Shown here in pieces: positions 24,535 to 33,434 of a stretch of 43,364 nucleotides of DNA; the first letter of the stretch is position 1, and every line of letters starts with the position of its first letter. The notes below the pieces were generated by a model. It saw only the letters and a program-made list of their open reading frames with translations, searched no databases and was not told the DNA's origin. Source of the stretch: Burkholderia sp. WSM2232 (GTDB taxonomy: Bacteria > Pseudomonadota > Gammaproteobacteria > Burkholderiales > Burkholderiaceae); assembly GCF_000472545.1 (NCBI RefSeq), contig NZ_AWZV01000041.1, positions 1 to 43,364 on the forward strand. The letters are read 5' to 3'. Both the position numbers and the translations under genes were made by a program.

Positions 24535-25564
24535 GCGGTGCCGTCTCCGGGTGTGACCCATTTCGTAATTCGTTCAGTTGCGCGATGAAGTTGCGGCACT
24601 CCGCCGGCAACGGCGCTTCCAGTTGCAGCGGCGCGCCCGATGCCGGATGCGTGAGCTTCAGGCGGTAGGCGTGCAGAAACATGCGCTTGAGGCCGGGCTT
24701 GGCGTTTGCACGCGCCAGCGCCTTGTTCAGCGCGAAGTCGCCGTATTTGGCATCGCCGACGATCGGCAGTTCCAGATGCTGCAAATGCACGCGAATCTGA
24801 TGCGTGCGGCCGGTCTTCAGCTCCGCTTCCAGCAGCGCGTAGTCCGGCCAGCGGTCGATCAGGTTGAACACGGTGTGGGACGCGAGGCCGTCGGCCTGCA
24901 CGCGTACGCGCCGCTCGCCGTCGGCGGTCAGGTATTTGTGCAGCGGCTCCTTGACGGCGCGCCGGCGTCCCCAGTCGCTCGCCCATTCACCGTGGACGCA
25001 TGCGTAGTAGCGCTTGTCCATTTTGTTCTCGCGTATCTGGTCGTGCAGATTCACGAGCGCGGAGCGCTTCTTGGCCAGCATCAGAATGCCGGACGTTTCG
25101 CGATCCAGCCGATGCACCAGTTCAAGAAATTTAGCCTGCGGCCGCGCCTCGCGCATCTGCTCGATCACGCCGAAAGCCACGCCGCTGCCGCCGTGCACCG
25201 CGACGCCAGCCGGTTTGTCGATGACGAGCAGATGTTCGTCTTCGAAAATAATCCTGAACTGCGCGCTGGGCACCGGCGCCTGAGCGGCTGGTTTGTCATG
25301 CTTTGCGACGCGGATGGGCGGCACGCGCACCAGGTCGCCGAGCTCGAGCCGGTATTGCGCGTCGATCCGGCCCTTGTTCACGCGGACTTCACCGCTGCGC
25401 AGGATGCGGTAGATATGGCTTTTGGGGACGCCTTTACAGACCCGCAACAAAAAGTTGTCGATGCGCTGTCCGGCCGCACTGTCGTCGATCTCGATCACTG
25501 ACACCTGATCGCTTGCGACCGCACTTGTTACCGATTTCTGGGATATTTTGCCTAACTCTTTCAT
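24527..25564 (-). CDS. rluC: 23S rRNA pseudouridine synthase RluC
   Basis: 345 aa. RluC modifies U955, U2504 and U2580 of 23S rRNA in E. coli. An S4 RNA-binding domain (about 34-90) includes RIDNFLLRVCKGVPKSH. The catalytic aspartate is D154 in HRLDRETSGILML. RYYACVHG and KTGRTHQIRVHL are typical RluA-family stretches. Divergent rne gives RluC rather than RluD identity by synteny with E. coli. The ATG at 25564 fits the family; an in-frame start at 25639 adds 25 residues with no support. Confidence 0.95.
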   Translation of the reverse strand: MKELGKISQKSVTSAVASDQVSVIEIDDSAAGQRIDNFLLRVCKGVPKSHIYRILRSGEVRVNKGRIDAQYRLELGDLVRVPPIRVAKHDKPAAQAPVPSAQFRIIFEDEHLLVIDKPAGVAVHGGSGVAFGVIEQMREARPQAKFLELVHRLDRETSGILMLAKKRSALVNLHDQIRENKMDKRYYACVHGEWASDWGRRRAVKEPLHKYLTADGERRVRVQADGLASHTVFNLIDRWPDYALLEAELKTGRTHQIRVHLQHLELPIVGDAKYGDFALNKALARANAKPGLKRMFLHAYRLKLTHPASGAPLQLEAPLPAECRNFIAQLNELRNGSHPETAPHG

Positions 25565-26282
25565 TCTGAATATAATTTGCCCAGCAGTCTGCGGCGGCCG
25601 GCGCAGTGTCCGGAATTCGGGCGGACTGCGCAGGTGCAAGCGTAAATCGTTATTTTACTTGCGCCGGGGTCTGGTTGCTCACCCCGAGAATGAGATGCAA
25701 CAAGTTGCACGCACGAAGCCAGTGCCCGGCAGGGACGGCGCCCACAGGCGCGTTCGGTCAAGGTCGGCTTCGACGGTAACGGAATTTTGGTCAAAAAGAA
25801 TTTAACCTCCAGCTTCGGATTGGGCGATTTCCCGCCCTGCTGTACGAAGCTGCAGGTTGCGAAAATACGGCGTGCGCCCATGGCGTTTTGTAGAAAGTAC
25901 AAGACTTGGCGACGTCAAAATGAGGCGAGACACCCCCAGCAGGAAAAGACGCGCCGCTTGCGCGAACTTCCCGTTGCGGCATGACCGCAGCCTTCGACCC
26001 TCCGGTCCCGCGCCCCGTTGGCGCCGGCGAGGAGATTGTGGGCTGATGAAGGTTTGCCGGCAGAACCCGCGGCGTGTCGGGTCGTTATTTGAAGCCGTGT
26101 TCGCATGTGCCCTGCGGCATCGCGCCCCGTCGTCTATGGGCCGGGCCCTCCCAGGCAATTCTCCCGCCATTCTTCCCGCTCCAGCGTGCTTGTGAAAACA
26201 CAATAAGGCGCGGCATGCCGCTGCCCTCCCTCCCGGCCTGACACCCGGGAGAAGGCCGGCCGAGCCGCTCTGGAGCCGTTCA
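25565..26282. promoter_or_regulatory. 718-base gap between rluC and rne: probable long rne leader
   Basis: No gene is supported here. A hairpin at 25633-25665 has an 8-bp stem plus a bulged 4-bp inner stem (GGTGCAAG with CTTGCGCC). A second inverted repeat, CCGGCCT (26233-26239) with AGGCCGG (26253-26259), flanks CCCGGG just before the rne ribosome-binding site GGAG (26272-26275). E. coli rne has a long structured leader through which RNase E limits its own mRNA; an analogous role here is inference. No promoter with good -35 and -10 was found, so the transcription start is unknown. Confidence 0.5.
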
Positions 26283-29200
26283 ATGAAACGCATGTTGTTC
26301 AATGCGACGCAGCAGGAAGAGCTGCGCGTCGCCATCGTCGATGGGCAAAAACTCATCGACATCGACATCGAAACCGCCGGGCGCGAACAGCGCAAAGGCA
26401 ATATTTACAAGGGCATCATCACCCGCATCGAGCCGTCGCTCGAAGCCTGTTTCGTCAACTACGGCGAAGACCGCCACGGCTTCCTCCCGTTCAAGGAAGT
26501 CGCCCGCCAGTACTTCCGCGACGGCGTCGACATGCGCTCCGCGCGCATTCAGGACGCGCTGAAGGAAGGCCAGGAACTGATCGTTCAGGTCGAAAAGGAA
26601 GAGCGCGGCAACAAGGGCGCAGCCCTCACCACCTTCATCTCGCTTGCCGGCCGCTATCTCGTTCTGATGCCGAACAACCCGCGCGGTGGCGGCGTGTCGC
26701 GCCGGATCGAAGGCGACGACCGTCAGGAACTGCGCGAAACCATGGCGCAGCTGCAGTTGCCCGAGGGCATGAGCATCATCGCGCGCACGGCCGGCATTGG
26801 CCGCAGCGCCGAAGAACTGCAGTGGGACCTGAACTACCTGATGCAACTGTGGCGCGCGATCGAAGCCGCGTCGCAAAGCGGGTCGGCCGGCCAGCCGATG
26901 CTGATTTATCTCGAATCGAGCCTCGTGATCCGCGCGATTCGCGACTACTTCCAGCCGGACATCGGCGAAATCCTGATCGACACGACCGAAATCCATGACC
27001 AGGCACGCGCCTTCATGGACATCGTGATGCCGGACAACGTCAGCAAGGTCAAGCGCTATCACGACGACGTGCCGCTCTTCTCGCGCTTCCAGATCGAGCA
27101 TCAGATCGAAACGGCGTACTCGCGCACGGTGCCGCTGCCCTCGGGCGGTGCGATCGTGATCGATCACACCGAAGCGCTCGTCGCGATCGACGTCAACTCG
27201 GCCCGAGCCACCAAGGGCGCCGACATCGAGGAAACGGCCGCGCGCACCAACCTCGAAGCCGCCGACGAAGTCGCCCGCCAGTTGCGCCTGCGCGACCTGG
27301 GCGGCCTGATCGTGATCGACTTCATCGACATGGAGTCGGCGAAAAGCCAGCGCGAAGTCGAGCAGCGCCTGAAAGACGCGCTCAAGCACGACCGCGCTCG
27401 CGTGCAGATGGGCAAGATCTCGCGCTTCGGCCTGATGGAACTGTCGCGTCAACGCCTGCGTCCGGCCCTGTCGGAAGGCAGCCATGTGACCTGCCCGCGT
27501 TGTAACGGCACGGGCCACATTCGCGATACCGAATCGTCCGCGCTGCAAGTGCTGCGGATCATTCAGGAAGAAGCAATGAAGGAAAACACCGCGGCAATCC
27601 ATTGCCAGGTGCCGGTCGAGGTGACCGCCTTCCTGCTGAATGAAAAGCGCTCGGAAATCAACAAGATCGAGTCGCGCTTCAAGGTCAACGTTGTGCTGGT
27701 GCCGAACAAGCACCTCGATACGCCGCATTACAAGCTGGAGCGTCTGCGTCACGACGACGCCCGCCTCGACGACCCGCGCGCTTCGTGGAAGATGGCCGAA
27801 GAAGCGGCACGCGAACTGGAATCGGAAACCGGCTACAGCAAGCGCACCGAGGAAGTGAAGCCAAAGCAGGAAGCGGCGGTCAAGGGCATTACCCCAGAAA
27901 AACCGGCGCCGAGCGCACCGGTTCGCCCTGCGGCAGCCCCGGCTCCGGTCGCAGTGGCGCCGGCTACCGGCGGCTTCATCGGCTGGTTGAAGAATCTGTT
28001 CGGCATGCAGCCTGCCGCGCCGGCGCCTGCCGCACCGGCTGCACCGGAAAAGCAGGCGCGTCCGCAGCGCGGCGAGCGCACGGAACGTGGTGAACGCACC
28101 GGCGAGCGCGGGGGCGAGCGCAACCGCAATCGTCGTGGCGGCACCGGCAGCCGCGATGCGGCAGCACGCGGCGAAGGTGTGAATGGCGGCCGTCAGGGCC
28201 AGCAGCCATCGCAGCGTCGCGAGGAACGCGAGCCGCGCGAAAGCCGTGAGGGCCGTGAAGCACGCGAAGGTCGCGAACCGCGTGAGGCCCGCGAAGCCCG
28301 TGAAGCGCGCGAGGCTCGCGAACCGCGTGGTGGTCGCGAAGGCCGCGAGGCACGCGAGCCGCGCGAGCCGCGTGAAGCGCGCGAGCGCGACAATCGCGGC
28401 GGCGAGCGTGCCGAAACGGCGGAAAGCGCACCGCGTGGCGAACGTCAGGAACGCGGCGAGCGCCGTGAACGCGGCGAGCGCGGCGAGCGTCGCAAGCAGC
28501 AGACGGAAACCGCAGATGCGTTGACGCAAGCCGACACGCAAACCGCGGACGAACTGGCGGTGAACCAGACCGCTGCGACCGAAAACGCTGCGCCCGCCGA
28601 TCAGGAAGCGGTCGCGCGCGAGGGCGAAGAGCGCCGTCGCCGCCGCCGCGGCCGTCGCGGCGGTCGTCGTGAGCGTGAAGAAGACGTGAACGGCAACCTG
28701 GCTGCGGACGTCGCCGAAGCGGAAGGCGAAAACGCCGACATCGGCGAAGAAGCGCCCGTGCGTGCCGCCCAACTGCCCGCGGAACCCAAGCCGGAAGCGA
28801 ACGAAGTCAGCGCAGCCACGGAAGTGGCGCCGGTCGAAGTCGTGGTTGCCGCTGTTGCGACCGAGAAGGCTGTCGTCACGGAATTGCACGCCGCCACCGA
28901 AACTCCGGCTCTTGCCGCTGAAAAGGCAGCCAGGACGGAAACCGTCGTGCCGGTCGCCGAAGTGCCGGCGGCTCCGCCTGTTGTCGAACCGGTTGCAGAA
29001 GTGCCCGTCGCGCAAGCCGCAACGCCCGTCGAACCTGCACAGACCGCACCAGCGGCTGCTGAAACGGTATCGCTGGTGGCGCCAGTGGTTCGCGAAGAAG
29101 CAGCAGCGGCGGCTACGCCGGCCGTCGAGGCGCACGCCGCACCGGCCGCTCAAGCTGCTCAGGTCGAGCCGGCCGCTCCGGCTGAAGCGTTCGCCGTCCC

Positions 29201-29585
29201 GGCTGCCGAACCTGCGCCGCAGCCGGAAATCGTAGAGCCGAAGCCGGTCGTCGCGGCAGTGGCGCCGGCGGCAGAGTCGGCAGCCGTGGCCGCCGCGTCG
29301 CCAGCCGCTGAGGCCCCGCAAGCCCCGCAGCCGGCTGAAGCACCTCAAGCAGCCGAACCGGCCAAGGTGTCGTTCAGTGCCGCAGTTTCGGCTGAAGCAT
29401 TGAAGCCGGTGCTGGAAAAAGCCGGTCTCGTCTGGGTCAACACGGACGCCAACAAGCTGCGCGCCGCACAGGAAGCCGCCGCCCAAACGGTGAAGCCGCC
29501 GCGCGCGGTGCGCGAGCGCAAGCCGTTGCCGCCGGTCGACAGCACGCCGATGCAGCAGGTGGAAACCGGCCGGCACCCGCAGTAA
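26283..29585 (+). CDS. rne: Ribonuclease E with membrane-binding and Arg-rich tail
   Basis: 1100 aa endoribonuclease of the RNA degradosome. The catalytic half (about 1-510) is in register with E. coli: D303 (VAIDVNSARAT) and D346 (IVIDFIDM) bind metal, and C404-P-R-C407 form the zinc link joining dimers. An S1 domain lies at about 36-120. The tail starts near residue 515. FIGWLKNLFG at 565-574 is an amphipathic helix placed like the membrane-targeting segment A of E. coli. Arg-rich REAREGREPREAREARE-like repeats fill about 645-705, then RRRRRRGRRGGRRERE near 783-798, then long Ala/Pro/Glu sequence. The last 75 residues hold a conserved-looking AGLVWVNTDANKLR. GGAG precedes the ATG. Confidence 0.97.
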   Translation: MKRMLFNATQQEELRVAIVDGQKLIDIDIETAGREQRKGNIYKGIITRIEPSLEACFVNYGEDRHGFLPFKEVARQYFRDGVDMRSARIQDALKEGQELIVQVEKEERGNKGAALTTFISLAGRYLVLMPNNPRGGGVSRRIEGDDRQELRETMAQLQLPEGMSIIARTAGIGRSAEELQWDLNYLMQLWRAIEAASQSGSAGQPMLIYLESSLVIRAIRDYFQPDIGEILIDTTEIHDQARAFMDIVMPDNVSKVKRYHDDVPLFSRFQIEHQIETAYSRTVPLPSGGAIVIDHTEALVAIDVNSARATKGADIEETAARTNLEAADEVARQLRLRDLGGLIVIDFIDMESAKSQREVEQRLKDALKHDRARVQMGKISRFGLMELSRQRLRPALSEGSHVTCPRCNGTGHIRDTESSALQVLRIIQEEAMKENTAAIHCQVPVEVTAFLLNEKRSEINKIESRFKVNVVLVPNKHLDTPHYKLERLRHDDARLDDPRASWKMAEEAARELESETGYSKRTEEVKPKQEAAVKGITPEKPAPSAPVRPAAAPAPVAVAPATGGFIGWLKNLFGMQPAAPAPAAPAAPEKQARPQRGERTERGERTGERGGERNRNRRGGTGSRDAAARGEGVNGGRQGQQPSQRREEREPRESREGREAREGREPREAREAREAREAREPRGGREGREAREPREPREARERDNRGGERAETAESAPRGERQERGERRERGERGERRKQQTETADALTQADTQTADELAVNQTAATENAAPADQEAVAREGEERRRRRRGRRGGRREREEDVNGNLAADVAEAEGENADIGEEAPVRAAQLPAEPKPEANEVSAATEVAPVEVVVAAVATEKAVVTELHAATETPALAAEKAARTETVVPVAEVPAAPPVVEPVAEVPVAQAATPVEPAQTAPAAAETVSLVAPVVREEAAAAATPAVEAHAAPAAQAAQVEPAAPAEAFAVPAAEPAPQPEIVEPKPVVAAVAPAAESAAVAAASPAAEAPQAPQPAEAPQAAEPAKVSFSAAVSAEALKPVLEKAGLVWVNTDANKLRAAQEAAAQTVKPPRAVRERKPLPPVDSTPMQQVETGRHPQ

Positions 29586-29602
29586 CCCTGCGACGCCGCC
29601 TG

Positions 29603-29634
29603 AAAAAGCCCGCCCTCACCGGCGGGCTTTTTTT
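29603..29634 (+). terminator. Intrinsic terminator after rne
   Basis: AAAAAGCCCGCC, a short loop, GGCGGGC then TTTTTTT: a 7-bp GC stem with a long U-run, starting 17 bases after the rne stop. The remaining gap to moaA (29635-29770) contains only a weak TAGAAT near 29723. Confidence 0.95.
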
Positions 29635-29770
29635 CGCCCGAACACCGCAGCCCCCCCTACCGCCGCCCTCCCCGTAAACCCCGACAGTGCTTGCCGTCGC
29701 CAAGCCACAACAGGCATTTCCGATAGAATGAAGAAATCGCCTTGCCGGTTCGACACAACCAAAGCAATCC

Positions 29771-30880
29771 ATGTCCCGACGCATCATCCCTGTTGCCGAT
29801 CTTAGCGCGGCGCCGGTCATCTCCGGCCCGCTGCAGACGCCTAGCGGCGTACTGCACGACACGCTCGCGCGCCCGCTCAGCGACCTGCGCATTTCGGTGA
29901 CGGACCGCTGCAATTTCCGTTGCGTCTACTGCATGCCGCGCGCCATTTTCGACAAGGACTACGCGTTCCTGCCGCACAGCGCGCTGCTGAGCTTCGAGGA
30001 AATAGAACGGCTCGCCCGGCTCTTCGTCGCGCATGGCGTCGAGAAAATCCGGCTGACGGGCGGCGAACCGCTGCTGCGCAAGAATCTCGAGTTCCTGATC
30101 GAGCGGCTCGCGCAGCTCACCACGCCCGCCGGCCGGCCGCTCGACCTGACGCTGACCACCAACGGCTCACTGCTCGCGCGCAAGGCCCGCAGCCTGAAGG
30201 ACGCCGGGCTCTCGCGCGTCACCGTCAGCCTCGACGCGCTCGACGACACCCTGTTTCGCCGCATGAACGACGCGGACTTCGCGGTCGCCGACGTGCTCGA
30301 CGGAATCGCCGCCGCGCAGGCTGTGGGCCTCGCGCCGCTCAAGGTCAACATGGTGGTCAAGCGCGGCACGAACGACAGCGAAATCGTGCCCATGGCGCGC
30401 CATTTCAAAGGCTCGGGCGCGGTGCTGCGCTTTATCGAATATATGGACGTGGGCACATCCAACGGCTGGAACATGACGGAAGTGCTGCCGTCCGCCGAGG
30501 TGGTCGCGCGCATTGCCGAGCATTTTCCGCTGGCGCCCCTCGAAGCGCATAGCGCCGCCGAAACGGCCCAGCGCTGGGGCTACGTAGACGGCAGCGGCGA
30601 GATCGGCGTGATCTCGAGCGTGACGCGCGCCTTTTGCGCGAGTTGCACGCGCGCCCGCCTTTCGACCGAGGGCAAGCTGTACCTGTGCCTGTTCGCGTCT
30701 GCGGGCCACGACCTGCGCGCGTTGCTGCGCAGTGGGGCGAGCGACGCCGACATCGCGACCGCCGTCGCCGAAATCTGGCAAGGCCGCAGCGACCGCTACT
30801 CGCAATTGCGCGGCAGCAACGCGGCAGACGCGGGCGCGCAGGCAGGCCGCCGCGTCGAAATGTCGTATATCGGCGGATAA
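29771..30880 (+). CDS. moaA: GTP 3',8-cyclase MoaA (molybdenum cofactor)
   Basis: 369 aa radical-SAM enzyme for the first step of molybdopterin synthesis, turning GTP into 3',8-cyclo-GTP with MoaC as partner (moaC is not in the window). The SAM cluster is C47-x-x-x-C51-x-x-C54 (CNFRCVYC). The second [4Fe-4S] cluster is marked by CASCTRARLSTEGKLYLC. GGEPLL is the radical-SAM glycine motif. The N-terminus is about 35 residues longer than E. coli MoaA. The C-terminus YIGG is the essential GG tail. Confidence 0.96.
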   Translation: MSRRIIPVADLSAAPVISGPLQTPSGVLHDTLARPLSDLRISVTDRCNFRCVYCMPRAIFDKDYAFLPHSALLSFEEIERLARLFVAHGVEKIRLTGGEPLLRKNLEFLIERLAQLTTPAGRPLDLTLTTNGSLLARKARSLKDAGLSRVTVSLDALDDTLFRRMNDADFAVADVLDGIAAAQAVGLAPLKVNMVVKRGTNDSEIVPMARHFKGSGAVLRFIEYMDVGTSNGWNMTEVLPSAEVVARIAEHFPLAPLEAHSAAETAQRWGYVDGSGEIGVISSVTRAFCASCTRARLSTEGKLYLCLFASAGHDLRALLRSGASDADIATAVAEIWQGRSDRYSQLRGSNAADAGAQAGRRVEMSYIGG

Positions 30881-30889
30881 CCGGCAAGC

Positions 30890-31528
30890 ATGCACGCAAC
30901 CGGGCGACCGACACGCGACCAGCTTACCGGCCTCGTGCTCGCGGGCGGGCGCGGCACCCGCATGGGCGGCGTCGACAAAGGCCTGCAAACGCTGCGTGGC
31001 GAACCGCTCGCCGTCCACGTGCTAAGACGCCTTGCGCCGCAAACCGGCGCGCTGCTGATCAGCGCCAACCGTCATCCTGACGTTTACGCGGCACTGGGCG
31101 CACCGTTCGGCGCAAAGATCGTCGCCGACACAGTGCCTGAATTCCCCGGCCCGCTGGCCGGTCTGCTCGCCGGTTTGCGCGCGGCCCACAGCGATTACCT
31201 GCTGAGCGCGCCGTGCGACACGCCGTGGCTGCCCGCAGATCTGGCTGCGCGCCTTGCGGACGCGCTCGCGGCAAACGGTGCCGACATCGCCACCGTCACG
31301 GCCCCGGACGCCGCAGGCAATCTTTCGCTGCATCCTGTATGCGCGCTGCTGCGCACCGGTCTCGCCGACGATCTCGCCGCCTTTCTCGACGCCGGCGAGC
31401 GCAAGGTGCGCGCGTGGTACGCGCGCCACAAGACCGTGGAAGTCGCCTTTACCGACGAGCGCGCGTTTTACAATATCAATTCTTTACAAGAACTCGCCGA
31501 CCTCGAGCATCTTCGGGGTCCCGGCTGA
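30890..31528 (+). CDS. mobA: Molybdenum cofactor guanylyltransferase MobA
   Basis: 212 aa. MobA adds GMP to molybdenum cofactor to make bis-MGD for DMSO-reductase-family enzymes. The nucleotide-binding LAGGRGTRMGGVDKGL (18-33), the metal-binding APCDTPWLP and the late FYNINSLQELADLE segment are diagnostic. It starts nine bases after moaA and is clearly part of a moaA-mobA-moeA operon. Confidence 0.95.
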   Translation: MHATGRPTRDQLTGLVLAGGRGTRMGGVDKGLQTLRGEPLAVHVLRRLAPQTGALLISANRHPDVYAALGAPFGAKIVADTVPEFPGPLAGLLAGLRAAHSDYLLSAPCDTPWLPADLAARLADALAANGADIATVTAPDAAGNLSLHPVCALLRTGLADDLAAFLDAGERKVRAWYARHKTVEVAFTDERAFYNINSLQELADLEHLRGPG

Positions 31529-31588
31529 AATCCCGCTCCGCCGCACGGCAAGTGCACTCCGCCACCGGCCGCGACGTCCAGCTTCTTC

Positions 31589-32890
31589 ATGACCACGCAT
31601 AACGAATTTTCCCGCTGCGTCGCGCAGTACGATCCTCACGCGCTGCCCGTTTCGGCCGCTCAGGCGATCACTCGCGAGTGGGCGGCGCCGGTCACGGCCG
31701 TCGAGCGCGTGGCGTTGCGCGATGCATTGGAACGCGTGCTCGCCGCGGACATCGTTTCGCCGATCGACGTGCCGTCGCACGACAACTCCGCGATGGACGG
31801 CTATGCGTTCAACAGCGCCGCATTGGCACACGGCACGCCGTCCGTCGAGCTGACGGTGGCGGGCAAGGCGTTAGCCGGCCATCCGTTCGCAGACCACGTG
31901 CAAGCCGCACAATGCGTGCGCGTGATGACGGGCGCCTGCATGCCGAGCGGCTGCGACACCGTGGTGCCGCAAGAACTGGTGGAGCGCAGCGCCGATTCCA
32001 CCTCTATCCGCTTTGCCGCCGACGCCGTAGTGGCCGGTGCCAACCGGCGCCGCGCCGGCGAAGATCTGGCTCGCGGCCATCCGGCGTTGCGCGCCGGCCG
32101 CGTGATTCGCGCGTCCGACCTTGGCTTGCTGGCTTCGCTCGGAATCGGCGAGGTCAATGTGCGGCGGCGTGTGCGCGTCGCGTTCTTTTCGACCGGCGAC
32201 GAATTGCGCTCCCTTGGCGAGCCGCTCGACGCGGGCTGCGTGTACGACAGCAATCGCTATACGCTGTTCGCCATGCTGCGGCGCCTGAATGTGGACACGC
32301 TCGACCTTGGCGTGATCCGTGACGAACCCGCCGCGCTCGAGGCCGCCCTGCGCACCGCCGCGGCGAGCGCGGACGTGGTGCTGACCTCGGGCGGCGTCTC
32401 CGTTGGCGAAGCGGATTTCACGAGGCAGTTGTTGCAGACATTCGGCGACGTCGCGTTCTGGAGTCTCGCCATGCGCCCGGGCCGCCCGCTTGCGTTTGGC
32501 CGCATCTGGTCCGGCGAGCGGCCAGGTCTCGGGCTGCCTGCGTTATTCTTCGGACTGCCGGGCAATCCGGTGGCAGTCATGGTGACGTTCTATCAGATCG
32601 TGCGTGACGTGCTGCTGCTCATCTCGGGCGCAACACCGCAGGCGCTGCCGGTGATTCACGCCGCGAGCCAGCGGTCCATCCGCAAACGACCCGGCCGAAC
32701 CGAGTTTCAGCGCGGCATCGCCACCCAGGACGCCAACGGCGAGTGGCAGGTCATGCCGACAGACTCGCAAAGCTCGGGCGTGCTCAGTTCGATGAGCGAG
32801 GCCAACTGTTTCATCGTGCTCGGCCATGAAGAAGGCGACATTGGCGAGGGCGAACGCGTCAGTATCATGTTGTTCCACGGCCTGATCTAG
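31589..32890 (+). CDS. moeA: Molybdopterin molybdenumtransferase MoeA
   Basis: 433 aa. MoeA inserts molybdate into adenylated molybdopterin. Visible motifs are VPSHDNSAMDGYA near residue 59, PxGCDTVV in MPSGCDTVVPQE, FFSTGDEL, TSGGVSVGEADF and FGLPGNPVAVMVTF. It is the last of three cofactor genes in a row (gap of 60 bases after mobA). MogA/MoaB and the transport genes are not nearby. Confidence 0.96.
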   Translation: MTTHNEFSRCVAQYDPHALPVSAAQAITREWAAPVTAVERVALRDALERVLAADIVSPIDVPSHDNSAMDGYAFNSAALAHGTPSVELTVAGKALAGHPFADHVQAAQCVRVMTGACMPSGCDTVVPQELVERSADSTSIRFAADAVVAGANRRRAGEDLARGHPALRAGRVIRASDLGLLASLGIGEVNVRRRVRVAFFSTGDELRSLGEPLDAGCVYDSNRYTLFAMLRRLNVDTLDLGVIRDEPAALEAALRTAAASADVVLTSGGVSVGEADFTRQLLQTFGDVAFWSLAMRPGRPLAFGRIWSGERPGLGLPALFFGLPGNPVAVMVTFYQIVRDVLLLISGATPQALPVIHAASQRSIRKRPGRTEFQRGIATQDANGEWQVMPTDSQSSGVLSSMSEANCFIVLGHEEGDIGEGERVSIMLFHGLI

Positions 32891-32988
32891 CTGTTTCACA
32901 AGTTTTCACGGCGCGGCGCTTCTATCGCGCTCACGCTTTGCACGTTTTGCTTTACCCATTACCACTACGACACGCGGGTTTGACTTAC

Positions 32989-33264
32989 ATGAAAAAACAG
33001 ATCTCGTTCATTGCACCGGGACAAACGGCCAAAGCACTCATCCTCGTCTACCTGACGTTTTCCGTGCCTATCGTGCTGCTGGGCGTGCTGGTGGCGTTTG
33101 TGCGCTACGGCTCGGTCGAACTGAGCACTGTGTTCAGCGCACTGCTGTTGAATGCGATTCTCGGCTTTATCCTGCTGTGGATTGCCTGCCATGCATACAA
33201 CTGGGTCGCATCGCGCTTCGGCGGCATTGAGATTCAGTTGACCGACGCGCCGGAAGAGGCTTGA
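32989..33264 (+). CDS. Small two-helix membrane protein, function unknown
   Basis: 91 aa. Two hydrophobic segments (about 15-38 and 47-68) are separated by a short polar turn (RYGSVELS); both ends would be cytoplasmic. The end IEIQLTDAPEEA is acidic. I do not recognise the family. The ATG at 32989 begins MKKQISFIAPGQTAKALI; an in-frame ATG 51 bases earlier would add residues unlike the rest. It sits 98 bases after moeA, and no terminator was found between them, so co-transcription is possible. Confidence 0.7.
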   Translation: MKKQISFIAPGQTAKALILVYLTFSVPIVLLGVLVAFVRYGSVELSTVFSALLLNAILGFILLWIACHAYNWVASRFGGIEIQLTDAPEEA

Positions 33265-33335
33265 CGCGGCTTCGGTAGCGGACCGTTATTGCTGCGCCGG
33301 CGGGCCGGGCCGGCGAGGAGTCGGTGACACGACGC

Positions 33336-33385
33336 TGACGCCAAGGTTTGCCGCCGACGTTGACACCAAGGTTGACGCCAACGTT
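33336..33385. repeat. Degenerate 13-bp repeats
   Basis: TGACRCCAASGTT occurs at 33336-33348, 33361-33373 and 33373-33385, in the 170-base gap between the small membrane protein gene and rmuC (convergent). Nothing else is clear in the gap. On the minus strand the repeats read as alternating Val-Asn/Gly codons, but no supported gene covers them. Confidence 0.6.
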
Positions 33386-33434
33386 CATGTTGGACTTAGC
33401 GCCCCGCCTCCGCATGCACGCGCGGCGGCCCGCG

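Noticed and set aside
25633..25665. Hairpin upstream of rne considered as a terminator
   Set aside because: No U-run follows on either strand; it is kept only as a possible leader structure.
26280..29576. A 1098-residue open frame antisense to rne
   Set aside because: It mirrors rne over its full length in a GC-rich gene, with Arg/Phe/Gly-rich translation and no recognisable domain; the plus-strand frame has clear RNase E residues.
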